A DNA stretch of 64,000 nt, taken from contig NZ_LPWG01000010.1 of NCBI RefSeq assembly GCF_001723285.1, positions 452,847 to 516,846 on the forward strand. Direction: 5' to 3'. The notes beneath the pieces are model-generated. The model searched no databases. It was not told where the DNA came from and saw only the letters and a program-made list of their open reading frames with translations. Below, piece by piece: positions 56,395-64,000 of the stretch. Every line of letters begins with the position of its first letter. The first letter of the stretch is position 1. Source of the DNA: Methyloceanibacter methanicus (GTDB lineage: Bacteria; Pseudomonadota; Alphaproteobacteria; Rhizobiales; Methyloligellaceae). The position numbers and the translations under genes are program-made.

Positions 56395-56838
56395 TCATTT
56401 CATCCGTTGCCAGATGAGGTGATCCAGCGAGATCGCCCCGGGCCCGCGCGCGAGCAGCAGGAACAGGAGCGCGAACCACAGGATGTGGTCGGGCCAGCCC
56501 TCCGGAAAGACGAAGATCTGAATGACCGCGACCATGCCGATAAAGGCGAGGGCGGTCAGCCGCGTCGCCAGCCCGATCACCAGCAGGACCGCGCCGATGA
56601 GTTCCTGATAGGTGGCGAGATAGGCAGCGATGTCCGGCGGAATGAGCGGGACTTTGTATTCCTCGCGGAAGAGGTAGAACGTGCTGCTCTTGACCTGCAG
56701 GAACCCGTCCACCTTGGTCTGCGCCGAGCGCCAGAACACGGAGGCCACGGAAAGCCGCGCCACGAGCGCGACCAGGCTGTAAGGGATCCGTTCGGCCCAG
56801 CGCCTTCCGGTCTCCAACCAATCAATCAGTCTCGACAT
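56395..56838 (-). CDS. DoxX family membrane protein
   Basis: Four-helix membrane protein of 147 aa with the DoxX pattern (ARLSVASVFWRSAQTKVDGF at the start, LAFIGMVAVIQIFVFPEGW later). Members act in redox or thiosulfate metabolism or form complexes with other membrane oxidoreductases; the role here is unknown. AGGGAGG lies before the ATG at 56838. Downstream of it is the convergent transglycosylase. Confidence 0.86.
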   Translation of the reverse strand: MSRLIDWLETGRRWAERIPYSLVALVARLSVASVFWRSAQTKVDGFLQVKSSTFYLFREEYKVPLIPPDIAAYLATYQELIGAVLLVIGLATRLTALAFIGMVAVIQIFVFPEGWPDHILWFALLFLLLARGPGAISLDHLIWQRMK

Positions 56839-56951
56839 GTGGCCTCCCTGCGTGTGCCCGATTTCATCGGCGCCTAGGCTAGACGAGCTTGCCGTCACGC
56901 AGCGCTCATATCTCCTCACAAGCGCTTGACCGGCCCGCGAGCGCGCGCACG

Positions 56952-56976
56952 AAAAAGCCCGGCACGGGGCCGGGCT
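56952..56976 (-). terminator. Rho-independent terminator of the small lipoprotein gene
   Basis: On the minus strand AGCCCGGC pairs with GCCGGGCT around a five-base loop, then TTTTT. It follows the small lipoprotein stop at 57080 by about 100 bases and separates it from the DoxX gene. Confidence 0.82.
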
Positions 56977-57079
56977 CTTCGACGCAAAACTCTCGCTTTC
57001 CGGACCGGGGCTGGGTGTCCGCGCGGGCGGGGCGCAGACGGGAGGAGGCGGTCCCGGGAAAGCTTAGGTCGACGGCAGA

Positions 57080-57199
57080 CTATTTGTACGGCACGGGAGC
57101 CGGGGGAAGCTCCGTGACCATGGCCTGCTGATGCATATGGAAACACCCGCCAAGGGCGAGAGTCGCGGTGACGACCGCAAGGGCGATGATGGTGCGCAT
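57080..57199 (-). CDS. Very small lipoprotein
   Basis: Open frame of 39 codons, shorter than most gene callers accept. It starts MRTIIALAVV, has the lipobox LGGC at residues 16-19 and ends PPAPVPYK. AGAGGGAA lies seven bases before the ATG, and a terminator closes the transcript. It has the form of an entericidin-like or other mini-lipoprotein; the target of the mature 21 residues is unknown. Confidence 0.62.
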   Translation of the reverse strand: MRTIIALAVVTATLALGGCFHMHQQAMVTELPPAPVPYK

Positions 57200-57596
57200 A
57201 ACTGATTCCCTCTACGCGTTACGTACTCAAATCGGTACGAAGCAAATTTCGCTTCATAGGCTTGAGAAAGCGTTAAAGGGCGGACCGGATTGAAACGGGC
57301 CGGCATTTGCGGCCCTTTGCCCCCAAGGACCGGCGTCTCAGAAACCAAGAAGCCCGGCGCGAACGCCAGGCTTCCGGGTCGATAGGCTTCCCCTCGCTTA
57401 GGCTACGAGGAGCGGGAAGAAAGATCCATGCCCATGGGGAATGCGTTCGCCAGGTCCCCGGGACATGTGGCAGGAGACATCATCGCACGGTCGATCTCTC
57501 TACCCAGATCCGAGGTTAGCGCGGCGTGCGCCGGCCAGCCTTGCTTTGGATCAAGTGTGCGCTCTCGAGAGGTTTGACCCGCGTCAGCCGGCGGGC
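57200..57596. other. Intergenic region with a possible uvrB terminator
   Basis: This spacer holds a hairpin GAAGCCCGGCG-CGAA-CGCCAGGCTTC (57349-57374) with one mismatch. On the minus strand it has a TTCG loop and a weak T-rich tail (TTGGTTT), so it may end uvrB transcripts about 220 bases after the stop. Near 57200 lies the promoter of the small lipoprotein. Confidence 0.4.
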
Positions 57597-60001
57597 CTAG
57601 CGGCTCTTGCCCTTCAAGGCGCGGGTCCCCGGTTTGCCGGAGCGGGAGCGGGGTTTGGGTTTACGCAACGGGATCTCGCGGTTGTGCGGTCCCATCTCGT
57701 CCAGGCTCGGCTTGTGGGGGCGGGAGAGGTCGACGGACGCGGCCGAGCGCTCGAGCTCCGATTGCCGCGCCAGCGGATCGTTGGCGATGGCGAGTTCCAT
57801 CTGACGCAAGCGCTTGACCTCGTCGCGCAGGCGCGCGGCCTCCTCGAATTCGAGATCGGCGGCGGCGGTGCGCATGCGCTTTTCCATGTCGGCGATGACG
57901 CTTTCGATATTGTGGCCCACGGTCCCTTCGAGGGGCGTCTGGCCGTCCTCGGCGAAGCCAATCCCTGCGTCCACCAGCACGTGATCGCGCTCGTACACGC
58001 TCGAAAGGATGTCGCCGATATTCTTCTTCACGCTTTCGGGCGTGATGCCATTGGCCTCGTTCCAGGCCACTTGCTTCTCGCGCCGGCGGTTGGTCTCGGC
58101 GATGGCACGTTCCATGGAGCCGGTCATGCCGTCCGCGTACAGAATGACCTTGCCGTCCACGTTGCGCGCGGCGCGGCCGATCGTTTGCACGAGCGACGTT
58201 TCCGAGCGCAGGAAGCCTTCCTTGTCCGCATCGAGAATGGCCACCAGCGCGCATTCGGGAATGTCGAGACCTTCGCGCAACAGGTTGATGCCGATCAGCA
58301 CGTCGAACGCGCCGAGCCGCAGATCGCGGATGATCTCGATCCGCTCCAGCGTCTCCACGTCCGAATGCATGTAGCGCACGCGCAGGCCCTGCTCGTGCAT
58401 GTATTCGGTCAGGTCCTCGGCCATGCGTTTCGTCAGCGTGGTCACGAGCACCCGATAGCCGTTCGCCACCACCTTGCGCGTCTCGTCGATCAGATCGTCC
58501 ACCTGGGTGGTGGCCGGACGGATCTCCACCGGCGGGTCGACGAGGCCCGTGGGCCGGATGACCTGTTCGGCAAACACGCCGCCAGTCTGGTTGAGCTCCC
58601 AGCCGCCGGCGTCGCCGAGACGTAGACGGTCTGCGGGCGCATGGCGTCCCACTCCTCGAAGCGCAGGGGCCGGTTGTCCATGCAGGAGGGCAGGCGGAAG
58701 CCGTATTCGGCGAGCGTGGACTTGCGCTTGTAGTCGCCCCGGAACATGGCGCCGATCTGGGGCACGGTGACGTGGCTCTCGTCGACGAAGACCAGGGCGT
58801 TGTCGGGCAGGTATTCGAACAGGGTGGGCGGCGGTTCGCCGGGTTTGCGCCCGGTGAGATAGCGCGAATAGTTCTCGATGCCGGCGCAGGCGCCCGTGGC
58901 CTCGATCATTTCCAGGTCGAACAGGGTGCGCTGTTCCAGGCGCTGCGCTTCCAGCAGGCGCCCGGCGCCGTTGAGTTCTTCGAGGCGCTGCTTGAGCTCG
59001 TCCTTGATGCCGCGCACGGCCTGCTTCAGCGTCGGCTTCGGCGTCACGTAATGCGAGTTGGCGTAGACCTTCACGATGGCGAATTCGTCGGTCTTGGCGC
59101 CGGTGAGGGGATCGAACTCCACGATGGATTCGATCTCGTCGCCGAACAGGGAGATGCGCCAGGCCCGGTCGTCCAGATGGGCGGGCCACAGCTCGATCGT
59201 GTCGCCACGCACGCGGAAACTGCCGCGCGCGAAGTTCATGTCGTTGCGCCGGTATTGCAGGGCCACGAGGTCGGCCATTAATTGCCGCTGCTCGATGCGG
59301 TCGCCGCGCTTCAGGCTGAACGTCATCGCCGTGTAGGTCTCGACCGAGCCGATACCGTAGATGCAGGACACGCTGGCGACGATGACTACGTCGTCCCGCT
59401 CCATCACGGCGCGGGTCGCCGCATGGCGCATGCGGTCGATCTGCTCGTTGATGGACGAATCCTTCTCGATATAGGTGTCCGTGCGCGGGATATAGGCTTC
59501 CGGCTGGTAGTAGTCGTAATAGGACACGAAATACTCGACCGCGTTGTCGGGGAAGAAGCTCTTGAACTCGCCATAGAGCTGCGCGGCCAGGGTCTTGTTG
59601 GGTGCCAAGATGAGTGCCGGGCGCTGGGTGCGTGCGATGACCTGGGCCATGGTGAAGGTCTTGCCCGAGCCGGTGACGCCGAGCAGCACCTGATCGCGCT
59701 CCTGCGCGTCCGCCTGGGCCACGAGTTCGGCGATGGCCTGGGGCTGATCGCCCTTGGGTTCCATCTCCGTCTGAAGTTTGAGTTCGATGCCGCCTTCGGA
59801 TTTCTCGGGCCGCGGCGGCCGGTGGGGCGTGAAGGCGGTGGCCGCGCCGGTGACGAGCGGATGCTCCTGGATCAGCGGCTGGGGCGCCTCGCCGAAGCCG
59901 GGATCGCGCCGGTCGCCGGACACCGGCAGGCCGGCGGCTTCGCCGGTAACGGCGCGCGGCTCCGCGCGGGAGCCGAAGGTCTTGGGAGCGCGAGGGGGCA
60001 T
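57597..60001 (-). CDS. uvrB: Excinuclease ABC subunit B, frame broken near 58607
   Basis: Damage-verifying helicase of nucleotide excision repair, about 801 aa after repair. Walker A is [15 protein letters not shown] near residue 112; the beta-hairpin has [16 protein letters not shown] is VFVDESH; helicase motifs V and VI ([22 protein letters not shown]) lie after the break. One base at 58607 restores S-A-T-P-G-G-W-E-L. A C-terminal UVR domain ([19 protein letters not shown]) binds UvrC. The N-terminal 80 residues are a long extension beyond the usual start (around [13 protein letters not shown]). Confidence 0.96.
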
Positions 60002-60079
60002 GACCGCGAATATGGAGACCGGGACCAGACTTGGCTAGTGGCTGGTTGGCGCGTGCCCGCCTGGCCAGTGGCAGCCTGG

Positions 60080-60574
60080 CTAGGGGGCGGTCAGGACGAT
60101 GTCCACGGGCAGGGGCTTGCCGGCCTTGTGGGCCGCGATCCACCGCTTCAACTCCGTGACGTGCCCGCGTTCTTCCTCGACGAACTCCTTGGCCAGCGCC
60201 TTGATCTCGGGATCCTTGGTGGTGTCGAGAACGCTCTTGTAGAACTCGAAGCCCGCCGTTTCGGCATCCAGGGCGATGTCCAGCGCCGCGTCGCGGCCGA
60301 TCATGGGATCTGCGGCCCAGATCGCCGCCGTCTCCGGGCTCTCCAGCTCCGGCCAGATGAAGTCGCCGGGCTTCAGGTCAGGGATGTCGCGAAAGCCCGA
60401 GCGGGCTTTCGCCTCGGCATAGTGCATCTCCGAATATTCCGAGAGTTGCCGGAACAGCTTGCCGACGTCTCTGTTGCCGGACGACTCCATGGCGTCCGCG
60501 AGTTGGCCGAATCGTTCGGCTGCTTCCCGTTCCAGATTCATGGCATAGGCAAGAAACTCCTCCACAGTCTCCAT
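60080..60574 (-). CDS. Rubrerythrin-like ferritin-family protein
   Basis: Four-helix ferritin-like protein of 164 aa. Helix 1 starts [17 protein letters not shown]; helix 2 has [14 protein letters not shown]; the second pair has [15 protein letters not shown] and the EEERGH (ExxH) motif, so at least one half of a di-iron site is intact. WPELESPE lies in the loop. Likely roles are peroxide reduction or iron handling. GGAGG is eight bases before the ATG. It is a paralogue of the domain in the next gene, which starts upstream. Confidence 0.85.
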   Translation of the reverse strand: METVEEFLAYAMNLEREAAERFGQLADAMESSGNRDVGKLFRQLSEYSEMHYAEAKARSGFRDIPDLKPGDFIWPELESPETAAIWAADPMIGRDAALDIALDAETAGFEFYKSVLDTTKDPEIKALAKEFVEEERGHVTELKRWIAAHKAGKPLPVDIVLTAP

Positions 60575-60628
60575 AGCGGTATCCTCCACAGGTTTGCGGG
60601 TGCCCAGAGCCGGTCGCTGCGAGATCGC

Positions 60629-61537
60629 TCACGCGCTGGCGGGTAGCTTTGCGCTCTTCTCCGCCCATTCCTCGCGCGTAATCCAAGCCTCGATGACTTT
60701 GATCCGTTCGGCCTTGTGCGCGACAAAGTCCCGCGCGGCCGACTCGACTTCGGGGTTCTCCGTCGTCGCGGTGACCGAAACGTAGAACTCATAGGCGCGC
60801 GTGGCGCCTTGCAGCGCGGCGCGGAGCGCGTCGGACCGTCTCAGCGTGGCATCGCCCGCGAAGGACGAGTTCCGCTCGGACCCGATCTGTTCGGGCCAGA
60901 CATAGTCGGGCGGCACCGACTTGCTGTCGTCGATGGAGCCCGCGCGCGCCTTCGCTTCGCCCAGATGCAGCCGTGCGGACTCCGCGAGCTGCCCGAACAG
61001 GTTCGCGAGTTCGTCGTCGCCGCAGGCCGACATGTCCTTGGCCAGCTGGTCGTAGTGCACGGCGGCGTCTTCCTCGACCTTCACGGCATAGCTGAGGAAC
61101 TCGTCCACGGTGGCGATCTTCAGGCCGCCGGCGAAAACCCTGGCGGCAGGGGTGATGTAGGGTCCTTGGTCGGGGACGGTGTCGTCGCCTTCGAAGGAGA
61201 CGATGATGTCCTCGTGCCGCACGAAGCACTGGCAGGCGAGCCGGTAGCGCGGCGGCATGTCGTTCACCTCCGCGTCGTAGATCTCTTCCTTGGTGATTTT
61301 TCCGAGCTGCTTGAGGAGTTCCTTCTCCTTCTCGGTGAGGGCGATCGCGTTCTTGGTCGTGGGGCTGAGATGGGTGACCTCCACGAGGCACGATCCGCAT
61401 TCGCCGTCCTGGCAGTCGAACGGGATCGGGACCTTGTTCGCTTTTGCGAGATTGAGAATGGTCCCGCGATCGCCTGCGATCGCGTAGACGGTGATGTCCT
61501 TCGCCAGCTTTGGCGAAGAAAAGGTGACGTTGGCCAT
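60629..61537 (-). CDS. Fusion of a [2Fe-2S] ferredoxin domain and a ferritin-like domain
   Basis: Protein of 302 aa. Residues 1-115 are a plant-type ferredoxin with FDCQDGECGSCLVEV (three cluster cysteines in C-x4-C-x2-C) and the fourth in RLACQC. Residues 130-300 are a ferritin-like four-helix domain paralogous to the adjacent gene (TVDEFLSYAVKVEEDAAVHYDQ against the neighbour's [20 protein letters not shown], and WPEQ in the loop). Its last helix reads FVAHKAERIKV where the neighbour has EEERGH, so the ExxH ligands are lost. It may donate electrons to the intact paralogue. The ATG at 61537 gives the standard ferredoxin N-terminus. Confidence 0.85.
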   Translation of the reverse strand: MANVTFSSPKLAKDITVYAIAGDRGTILNLAKANKVPIPFDCQDGECGSCLVEVTHLSPTTKNAIALTEKEKELLKQLGKITKEEIYDAEVNDMPPRYRLACQCFVRHEDIIVSFEGDDTVPDQGPYITPAARVFAGGLKIATVDEFLSYAVKVEEDAAVHYDQLAKDMSACGDDELANLFGQLAESARLHLGEAKARAGSIDDSKSVPPDYVWPEQIGSERNSSFAGDATLRRSDALRAALQGATRAYEFYVSVTATTENPEVESAARDFVAHKAERIKVIEAWITREEWAEKSAKLPASA

Positions 61538-61734
61538 GACGCGTCTCCAATCATGACAGGTTGCCCAGCAAGGCCCCTTGGGCCCAGCACGGGAAAAGCA
61601 ATCGCCGTGCCAAGAGGAAAACGGCTCAATACCGCGCCTCAGCCGGCGCGCAGCCGAACCCGATTGGCGGAAAGCGGACAATCGCCGGAAATTTGCTTGA
61701 GCCAGATCAAGAATTGCTCGGTTTGTGCCGGGCC

Positions 61735-62580
61735 CTAGCCCTCGAGCTCTTGCCGGACCTGGGCGTAGCTGATCATGGCGAAGAGGACGGTGCCGCCGGC
61801 CACGTTGCCCAGCAGCGTCGGTATGAAGAAACCGCCCACCGCCTGGCCAAAGCCAATCTCGCCAATGAGGAACATGTAAATGGCTTCCACCGATCCGGCG
61901 ATGATGTGAGTGAAGTCACCGAGCGCGATGATGTAGGTGATCAGGGTAATGATGAAGATCTCGGTTCCCTCGGAAGAAGGAAGCATCCACACGAGCGCGG
62001 CGATCAGCCAGCCCGACACGATGCCCTTCATGAACATCTCGGCCGGGCTGTTGGCCATCAGATGCCGGCCGATCTCGGTGATCGCGTTCTGCGTCGCGTC
62101 CGAAAAGGCTCCCGAATAGGCGAGGAAGGCCGCGAAGAGAAAGCAGCCCACGAGGTTGCCGCCAAGCACGATGCCCCAAAGACGAAGGACATCCCACACG
62201 GCGCTCCAGTCCTTCCGCACCATGACGGGGAGAACCGCGGTCAGCGTATTCTCCGTAAAGAGCTGCTGGCGGGCGAGGATCACGATCAGGAAGCCGACGC
62301 AGTAGCCGAAGTCGGCGATGATGGCCGCGCTCGGGAAGCGCTGCAGTTGCGCCTCGAGCAGCGCTTGCGACAGGACGGAGAAGCCGATCGACAGACCCGC
62401 GGCGAGCGCGGACCACCACAGCGCGTTGAACGTGCGAGCCAGTTCGGCCTCGCCCTCCAAGCGGATGATCTCGTAGACCACGGCTGCCCGGAGCCTGCGG
62501 CGCTCCTTGACCTCCTTGGTTTCCTGCCTCGTCAGCCCTTCCTTGGTCTGGGTGTTTTGGGTTGAACCTTTGTCAGCCAT
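61735..62580 (-). CDS. Formate/nitrite transporter family protein
   Basis: Membrane channel of 281 aa in the FNT family with six or so hydrophobic helices. Motifs: LARQQLFTENTLTAVLP for the first constriction, GNLVGCFLFAAFLAYSG, and FTHIIAGSVEA near the central pore. FNT channels carry formate, nitrite, or related monovalent anions. A long charged N-terminus (residues 1-45) is unusual but seen in one subgroup. It lies upstream of the ferredoxin/ferritin-like pair on the same strand, about 200 bases away. Confidence 0.9.
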   Translation of the reverse strand: MADKGSTQNTQTKEGLTRQETKEVKERRRLRAAVVYEIIRLEGEAELARTFNALWWSALAAGLSIGFSVLSQALLEAQLQRFPSAAIIADFGYCVGFLIVILARQQLFTENTLTAVLPVMVRKDWSAVWDVLRLWGIVLGGNLVGCFLFAAFLAYSGAFSDATQNAITEIGRHLMANSPAEMFMKGIVSGWLIAALVWMLPSSEGTEIFIITLITYIIALGDFTHIIAGSVEAIYMFLIGEIGFGQAVGGFFIPTLLGNVAGGTVLFAMISYAQVRQELEG

Positions 62581-62673
62581 AGGTTTTTGTGTCCGAATCG
62601 CTTTGATCGCCGGACTAGTCTAGCGAACACCGCCGGACGCGCCCAACACCGACGACGCCAGGATTGCCGCCTC

Positions 62674-63474
62674 ATGGTAGACGACGCTCCCCCGATCGCC
62701 TTTCTCGATTTGATGCGCGATACGCCCTTGTGGGTCATCGGCGCCGTCGCGATGGTCGTGGTGGTCTGCTACGCCGTGGGTCTGATGCTCCTTACACGGT
62801 ATCGGTATGGCGCCGACCGTCTGAAGGAGAACAACGAGGTCGCCGGCTTCAAATATGCGGTGGTCGGCGTTCTTTATGCGGTGCTGCTGGCCTTCGTCGT
62901 CATCGCCGTATGGGAGGATTATAGCGAAACGGAGGACTCGGTTCGCGACGAGGCCAAGGCGGCCATCGATCTGTATCGCGTTGCGCAGGCCTTGCCCGAC
63001 AACGCCACCGCCATTCAGACGGCTGTTCGCACCTATACCAAGAGCGTGTACGAGCACTCGTGGGATTCCATGGCCCTGGGCGGACGGAGCGACGTGGTCG
63101 GCGGCAATCTCCGCACTCTCAACGAGGCGATCCTCAAGCTCGAGCCGCATAGTCCCAAGGAGCACGTGTTGTTCCAACACGCGCTCGATCTGGTGACGCT
63201 CATTACCGACAGCCGCAACGAGCGTCTGGACAGCGCCAACGGATCGGTGCCGGGGGTGCTCTGGTTCGTCCTTATCGTCGGCGGCATGATCACGCTGGGC
63301 TATCCCGCCTTTTTCGCCTCGTCCAATCTGGACGCGCAGATCCTCATGACCGGGTCTTTGGCGGCGCTGTTGGCGCTGACGCTGTTTCTCGGGATCGCCT
63401 TCGACTTTCCCTTCACGGGCGATCCTCACATTTCCAAAGCACCGTTCGCGGACGCCCTGCTGCAGATGGACTAA
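62674..63474 (+). CDS. DUF4239 family membrane protein
   Basis: Protein of 266 aa matching DUF4239 (bestrophin-like family name in some databases). Four hydrophobic segments: near residues 18-40, 55-76 (FKYAVVGVLYAVLLAFVVIA), 192-210 and 218-247. The middle soluble part is mostly helical. Function unknown; channel activity has been proposed for relatives. Divergent from the FNT gene. No strong ribosome site is seen before the ATG at 62674. Confidence 0.85.
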   Translation: MVDDAPPIAFLDLMRDTPLWVIGAVAMVVVVCYAVGLMLLTRYRYGADRLKENNEVAGFKYAVVGVLYAVLLAFVVIAVWEDYSETEDSVRDEAKAAIDLYRVAQALPDNATAIQTAVRTYTKSVYEHSWDSMALGGRSDVVGGNLRTLNEAILKLEPHSPKEHVLFQHALDLVTLITDSRNERLDSANGSVPGVLWFVLIVGGMITLGYPAFFASSNLDAQILMTGSLAALLALTLFLGIAFDFPFTGDPHISKAPFADALLQMD

Positions 63475-63831
63475 GCACCGGCGCCGCGATCGGTTCGAGA
63501 TGCGCCGTGCACGGTTTCCGCATGCGACCTGCGCGGTGCTCTTGCAGTGCAAAAACTGCGTGGCACCCGGCCCGCAAAAACGAATCGCTTTACGTGCGCG
63601 ATGCGCGCGCGCCTGAGTCTTGACGGAGCCTGTGGAAGATTCGCTTGTTGCAGTTCAACGATGTGTCGGAGTTGAATTGCAACAACGCGATTTCTATGTG
63701 CGTATACAAAATAAAAACAGTTCACTTGCCATGTGGTGCGGCAAGCCTGGAACACTAGTGAAGCGTAATCTGGAGTACGCGTCCTCGTGAACGGGTCGCT
63801 GAGCGACACCAAACAGCATCGGAGCAAACCA
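63475..63831. other. Intergenic region with a 15-base inverted repeat
   Basis: Upstream of the histone-like gene is TTGTTGCAGTTCAAC (63645-63659) and GTTGAATTGCAACAA (63671-63685), inverted arms with one mismatch and an 11-base spacer. There is no T tract after it, so an operator is more likely than a terminator. An AT-rich stretch (63700-63725) follows, then CTTGCC/GGCAAG. No gene is seen. Confidence 0.5.
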
Positions 63832-64000
63832 ATGGCTACGAGAACAACTGGGAAGAAACGTACAGCGAGTAAGAAGCCACCTGCCCGCAAGTCCGCTGCG
63901 AGAAAGACGGCGGCGCGCCGGACGACCGCTCGGAGATCGCCGGCTCGGAAGACGGCGCGCGCAAGACCACCGCTCGGAAGACGACGGCCCGCAAGACGAC
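63832..64000 (+). CDS. Histone H1-like Lys/Arg/Ala-rich DNA-binding protein, partial, frame broken near 63956
   Basis: The N-terminal 56 codons of a protein running off the window. It is built from repeats such as ARKTA, ARKSAARKT and ARKTTARKT, the composition of bacterial histone H1-like proteins (Hc1/HctB, AlgP). It should bind DNA through charge and help condense the nucleoid. The ARKT repeat is lost at about 63956 and comes back in frame if one base is added. GGAG lies eight bases before the ATG. The total length is unknown. Confidence 0.7.
   Translation, partial: MATRTTGKKRTASKKPPARKSAARKTAARRTTARRSPARKTARARPPLGRRRPARR

Noticed and set aside
2601..58607. Programmed frameshifting or pseudogene decay at the frame breaks
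   Set aside because: No common slippery sequence, breaks are in unrelated genes including essential ones, and all are explained by missing bases.

Overview
This window is chromosomal DNA from a GC-rich alphaproteobacterium, most likely of the order Hyphomicrobiales (Rhizobiales). The evidence is gene order and gene content. Orders that I recall as typical of that group include lgt / NDUFAF7-type methyltransferase / pgeF / prs, rplY-pth-ychF, and SDR-uvrC-pgsA-moaD-moaE. MarR-OmpR-EnvZ lies divergent from a branched-chain aminotransferase, and petABC is followed by mtnP-apt-mtnA. BA14K, GlcG, TorF, DUF4239 and Omp25-like proteins fit as well. A Tat-exported Csp1-type copper store recalls methylotrophs, but no C1 oxidation gene is present, so genus and lifestyle are open. 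I found no rRNA, tRNA, CRISPR array, transposase or integrase.

Layout. 1-6.7 kb: a DM13 protein, a CBS protein, then a possible small-molecule group (FAD halogenase, LysR regulator, SAM methyltransferase, desaturase), a BA14K protein and a cold-shock gene. 7-12 kb: hemF, the cytochrome bc1 operon petABC and a small molybdopterin-fold protein. 11.8-18.9 kb: methylthioadenosine salvage (mtnP, apt, mtnA), an MgtC/DUF4010 membrane protein and a class II aldolase/dehydrogenase fusion. 19-24 kb: a chemoreceptor, a DUF502 protein, ychF, pth and rplY. 23.7-28 kb: a block of redox genes between rplY and prs. 28-33 kb: prs, a duplicated-domain lipoprotein, pgeF, a MidA-like methyltransferase and lgt. 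33-40 kb: ubiK, ybjN, proC, a TetR-like regulator, a copper store, an EnvZ/OmpR pair, MarR and ilvE. 41-47.8 kb: bluB, an AT-richer DUF3800 gene, moaE, moaD, pgsA, uvrC and an SDR. 48-57 kb: envelope genes (two outer-membrane proteins, RNase T2, RlpA, lytic transglycosylase, DoxX). 57.6-64 kb: uvrB, a ferritin-like gene, a ferredoxin/ferritin-like fusion, a formate/nitrite transporter, DUF4239 and the start of a histone H1-like gene.

Reading-frame quality matters for every entry. In 21 genes the recognisable protein continues in another frame after a point where one base (twice possibly two) appears to be missing. In 20 of the 21 genes the repaired length, start codon to stop codon, is a multiple of three; the last gene runs off the window. 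The affected genes include prs, hemF, moaD and uvrB. I treat these 24 sites as base-calling deletions and give each gene its repaired span. Most sites are fixed by extending a short run of one base.

The most interesting hypotheses are a methylthioadenosine DHAP shunt using a fused aldolase-dehydrogenase (mtnP-mtnA plus 16841-18880), a ferredoxin fused to a ferritin-like domain that has lost its ExxH motif beside an intact paralogue (60080-61537), a periplasmic Csp1-type copper store (36113-36599), and several operator-like palindromes and one candidate structured RNA in intergenic DNA.
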